A DNA stretch of 38,424 nt, from contig JAMOTA010000023.1 of NCBI GenBank assembly GCA_027068435.1, positions 1 to 38,424 of the forward strand, read 5' to 3'. The translations under genes and the position numbers were made by a program. This stretch comes from Sulfurovum sp. Its GTDB lineage: Bacteria; Campylobacterota; Campylobacteria; Campylobacterales; Sulfurovaceae. Below the pieces are notes generated by a model. The model worked only from the letters and a program-made list of their open reading frames with translations. It ran no database searches and was not told the origin of the DNA. This document shows, piece by piece, positions 36,562 through 38,424 of this stretch (positions are counted from its first letter, which is position 1; the number at the start of each line of letters is the position of its first letter).

Positions 36562-37773
36562 TTAATATAAAAAACCAAACAACCACAGAGGAATCTTAGC
36601 CCCACTTCCAATCTCTATATCATCAGCCACCACAAAAGAGTTCTCTATATCTTTTATCTGTTTAAATCCCTTATTCTTCCCTCCAATCTCAAAAAGATAC
36701 CTATCATCCACCAAAAAATCCCCTTTTTTAGGATAGGTTACATCGTGTTTACTACTCACTATATTCAAGAAAAAAGTCTCTCTTACTGTTCCTATATTTG
36801 CCTCTGTAATATAGAGTAGATTGCTATTGTCAAGATATATCTTTTCAGGTTTTTCAAGCTTGGTTAGTCCTTTGGATGAAGATTTCATAAGCAGTTTCAA
36901 GATACCTGCATCTTCTAGTTTAATAAAATAATCTTTGAGCGTTCTACCATCTCCAATCTCTAGTATGCTCTTTAGTTTCTCTATCACAGGAACAAAAGGG
37001 ACACTCTGCATAATAATACTCAAAAGAAGTTTGAGCTTTTTGATACTGTTTCCATCTAAACTAGGATAAACAAAAAGCAAATCACTAGAGAGCGATACAT
37101 TAATATTTTGTCTAAGCAAATCAAAAAATACCTCTTCATCCTCAACACTCAATGAGTAAGGGTAATAACCTGTTTTGAGATACACTTTAAAGAGTGGCAA
37201 TATCTTTTTATCCAATTCTTCAAACTGCATTACCATATCAAAAGCTATCGTTTCATGAGAGAGAAGAATATCATCAAGGCTCAACCCTCTAAGCTCAATA
37301 CCCAAAGTCAACTCCAAATACTCCTTGAAACTCATCCCATACATTCGCAACTGATGACCTCTCCTGCTTAAATCATGACTTCCTTTGTCTATCTCCAAAG
37401 CTGAACTACCAGATGCAATAATCTGTAAATTTGGAAACTCATCATAGATGCTCTTAAGTTCTTGTGACCAGTTGGAGTATTTGTGTATCTCATCAAAACA
37501 GAGCAATTTACCCCCTTGCATCTCAAAGCTTTCAGCTATCTCATACATAGAAAGCTCTCCAATCAAAAAGCTATCCATACTCACATAAAGCGAATTTAAC
37601 TCTGAATGCAGAGCCATATATTGGGCAATAGTTGTGGTTTTTCCTACACCTCGTTGACCTGTTATGATGGTAAGAAGATGTTTGATTTTATTCTCTTTGA
37701 TAAAGTATCGTTGGTACTTCAGGTTGTTTCTATAGAGAAATTTTTTAGATGCTATTTTGAGTTTTGATAACAT
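36562..37773 (-). CDS. AAA ATPase with DUF4143 domain (paralogue of 6259-7458)
   Basis: 403 residues. The Walker A is GQRGVGKTT (~39-47) and the Walker B LLCFDEIHKY (~89-98). An ASGSSALE sensor-like stretch, a winged-helix segment and the DUF4143 end follow. The C-terminal block EIGGKNKGFKQIKD ... IPLWLFGFLY is shared with the other copy, while the middle has diverged. The role is unknown; family members are accessory P-loop ATPases. TTGGAGC precedes the ATG. Has its own promoter with a palindrome at the start site; convergent with groEL. Confidence 0.85.
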   Translation of the reverse strand: MLSKLKIASKKFLYRNNLKYQRYFIKENKIKHLLTIITGQRGVGKTTTIAQYMALHSELNSLYVSMDSFLIGELSMYEIAESFEMQGGKLLCFDEIHKYSNWSQELKSIYDEFPNLQIIASGSSALEIDKGSHDLSRRGHQLRMYGMSFKEYLELTLGIELRGLSLDDILLSHETIAFDMVMQFEELDKKILPLFKVYLKTGYYPYSLSVEDEEVFFDLLRQNINVSLSSDLLFVYPSLDGNSIKKLKLLLSIIMQSVPFVPVIEKLKSILEIGDGRTLKDYFIKLEDAGILKLLMKSSSKGLTKLEKPEKIYLDNSNLLYITEANIGTVRETFFLNIVSSKHDVTYPKKGDFLVDDRYLFEIGGKNKGFKQIKDIENSFVVADDIEIGSGAKIPLWLFGFLY

Positions 37774-37784
37774 TTTTGCTCCAA

Positions 37785-37808
37785 TAGGGATTTGAATCCC
37801 TAATTATA
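37785..37808 (-). promoter_or_regulatory. promoter with start-site palindrome for the second AAA ATPase gene
   Basis: The minus-strand extended -10 TGCTATAAT (TATAAT at 37803-37808) is directly followed by TAGGGATT-CA-AATCCCTA (37785-37802), 8-base perfect arms. The first base of the transcript would fall inside the palindrome, 11 bases before the ATG. An operator or a 5' mRNA hairpin is likely. Confidence 0.55.
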
Positions 37809-37991
37809 GCATAGTTTTAGGGGATAGGTTACATATTTTGTTTTTATTATATTGTAAATGTATATGGGCATTTACAACTATATGTGGAATTGCTTTATAT
37901 ATAAATAATTTTCAGCTAGTAATTCTCGTATGCGTTCCCACAGAGTATGGATAAGAATAAACAAAAATTAAAGTTATTTTTTAATAGTTTG
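37809..37991. other. AT-rich intergenic DNA, no gene seen
   Basis: About 180 bases between the second ATPase promoter and the gene fragment, part of a 431-base stretch without an intact gene. No open frame, RNA gene or clear repeat is visible. Confidence 0.5.
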
Positions 37992-38204
37992 TTATATTTT
38001 ATGATTTGGAAATTTATCTTTTCGGCTTTCTATAGACCAGTTTTTTGTTTTTTCAATATAATTTTTCAATTTGATAATATTTATCCAATAGTTATGATGA
38101 AAACCTTTTTTGGGAGATTGAACTAAATCTCTCATAATTAAGCCTAAGAATTGATGTATTTTAAATAAAATATCAATTTTTACATAGTCTAAATTATTTA
38201 AATT
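37992..38204 (-). pseudogene. C-terminal fragment of a gene cut by IS256
   Basis: An open minus-strand frame of 70 codons runs from the IS256 boundary to a TAA at 37992-37994, without a start codon of its own at the boundary. The product is Lys/Asn/Ile-rich with LFKIHQFLGLIMRDLVQSP and NYWINIIKLKNYIEKTKNW. The family is not recognised. It looks like the end of an interrupted accessory gene; a short protein from the internal ATG (46 codons) is possible but unlikely. Confidence 0.5.
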
Positions 38205-38424
38205 GGGAGTGTAAATAATTCTGTGTCAATTAGATAAAATGTTAAACACAGAAGGATTTAAAGATGAAAATGGAAATAGACGTTACAGAGTTTGCAGCAC
38301 AGCTCAAAGCAGGAAAAGGTATTGGAGGGAAAGATGGTGCATTAGCTCCATTAATCAAACAACTTACAGAGATGGCTTTGCAAGCAGAACTAGAAACTCA
38401 CTTATCTCAAGATTTGACAAGAAA
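38205..38424 (+). mobile_element. IS256-family element, left end and start of transposase
   Basis: Starts with GGGAGTGTAAATAATTCTGT at 38205. The first 72 bases are identical in reverse complement to 97-168. It continues into an intact transposase start and runs off the window. The other end and target duplication are outside, so completeness is unknown. Confidence 0.85.
38264..38424 (+). CDS. IS256-family (Transposase_mut) transposase, N-terminal part
   Basis: 53 complete codons up to the window edge. MKMEIDVTEFAAQL is followed by LAPLIKQLTEMALQAELE and THLSQDLTR, the conserved N-terminal pattern of mutator/IS256 transposases (DDE enzymes). AAGGATTTAAAG precedes the ATG. The catalytic residues lie beyond the window. 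Confidence 0.9.
   Translation, partial: MKMEIDVTEFAAQLKAGKGIGGKDGALAPLIKQLTEMALQAELETHLSQDLTR

Noticed and set aside
37780-37802. tRNA T-arm-like sequence (GGGATTCAAATCCC) upstream of the second ATPase gene
   Set aside because: The loop is one base too long for a T arm, and no acceptor, D or anticodon arms are present upstream.
97-38276. The window as a composite IS256 transposon
   Set aside because: 38 kb of mainly essential core genes would not be expected to move as a unit. The inverted copies are better seen as independent insertions.

Overview
The window looks like chromosome from a low-GC member of the Campylobacterota (Epsilonproteobacteria), probably a sulfur-oxidising Sulfurimonas/Sulfurovum-type lineage; the genus is an inference. 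The evidence is the fused ispDF, the ispDF - degenerate response regulator - ATP-sulfurylase-like - pgpA order known from Campylobacter (Cj1607-Cj1610), and the linked pheST/ispH/aroA/rpsA/serA cluster.

Layout. Positions 1-168 and 38205-38424 hold identical 72-bp left ends of an IS256-family element in inverted orientation, so the whole window lies between two divergently oriented insertion-sequence copies. Next to the left copy is an HrgA-like HARE-HTH gene whose last codons and stop come from the IS. Then come mrp (minus) and the divergent run ispDF, HP1021/Cj1608-like regulator, ATP-sulfurylase-like gene and pgpA (2.5-6.2 kb). An accessory block at 6.2-9.6 kb carries an AAA ATPase/DUF4143 gene and a compact type II restriction-modification unit: controller protein with its own C-box, HNH endonuclease, and a convergent cytosine-5 methyltransferase.

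Positions 9.6-21.3 kb are dominated by envelope and export genes: a small membrane protein, a DJ-1/PfpI protein, an RND adaptor, a class II c-type cytochrome, a secreted protein built from 11-residue repeats, a large exported protein with DUF302-like modules, efp, and a four-gene efflux operon (TolC-like, adaptor, and an RND permease split into two coupled genes). The two adaptors are clear paralogues, so the orphan one may serve the same or a related pump.

Positions 21.4-30.4 kb are a core minus-strand cluster (pheS, pheT, ispH, aroA, rpsA, serA). It links tRNA charging, translation, isoprenoid, aromatic and serine synthesis. HIT-family and small Cys/Gly-tailed genes follow on the plus strand. 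Positions 31.3-32.1 kb hold a REP-associated tyrosine transposase with three REP-like palindromes carrying the GTAG head. Then come a DUF2971 gene overlapping argH, argH, tRNA-Met(CAU), and groES-groEL behind a strong promoter containing an inverted repeat. A second AAA ATPase/DUF4143 paralogue and a gene fragment cut by the right IS256 copy close the window.

The best candidates for follow-up are the split RND permease with an internal ribosome binding site and a paralogous orphan adaptor, the hendecad-repeat exported protein, the ATP-sulfurylase-like protein lacking the sulfate-site residues, the REP/RAYT unit, and the two AAA ATPase genes that each have a palindrome directly downstream of the -10 box.
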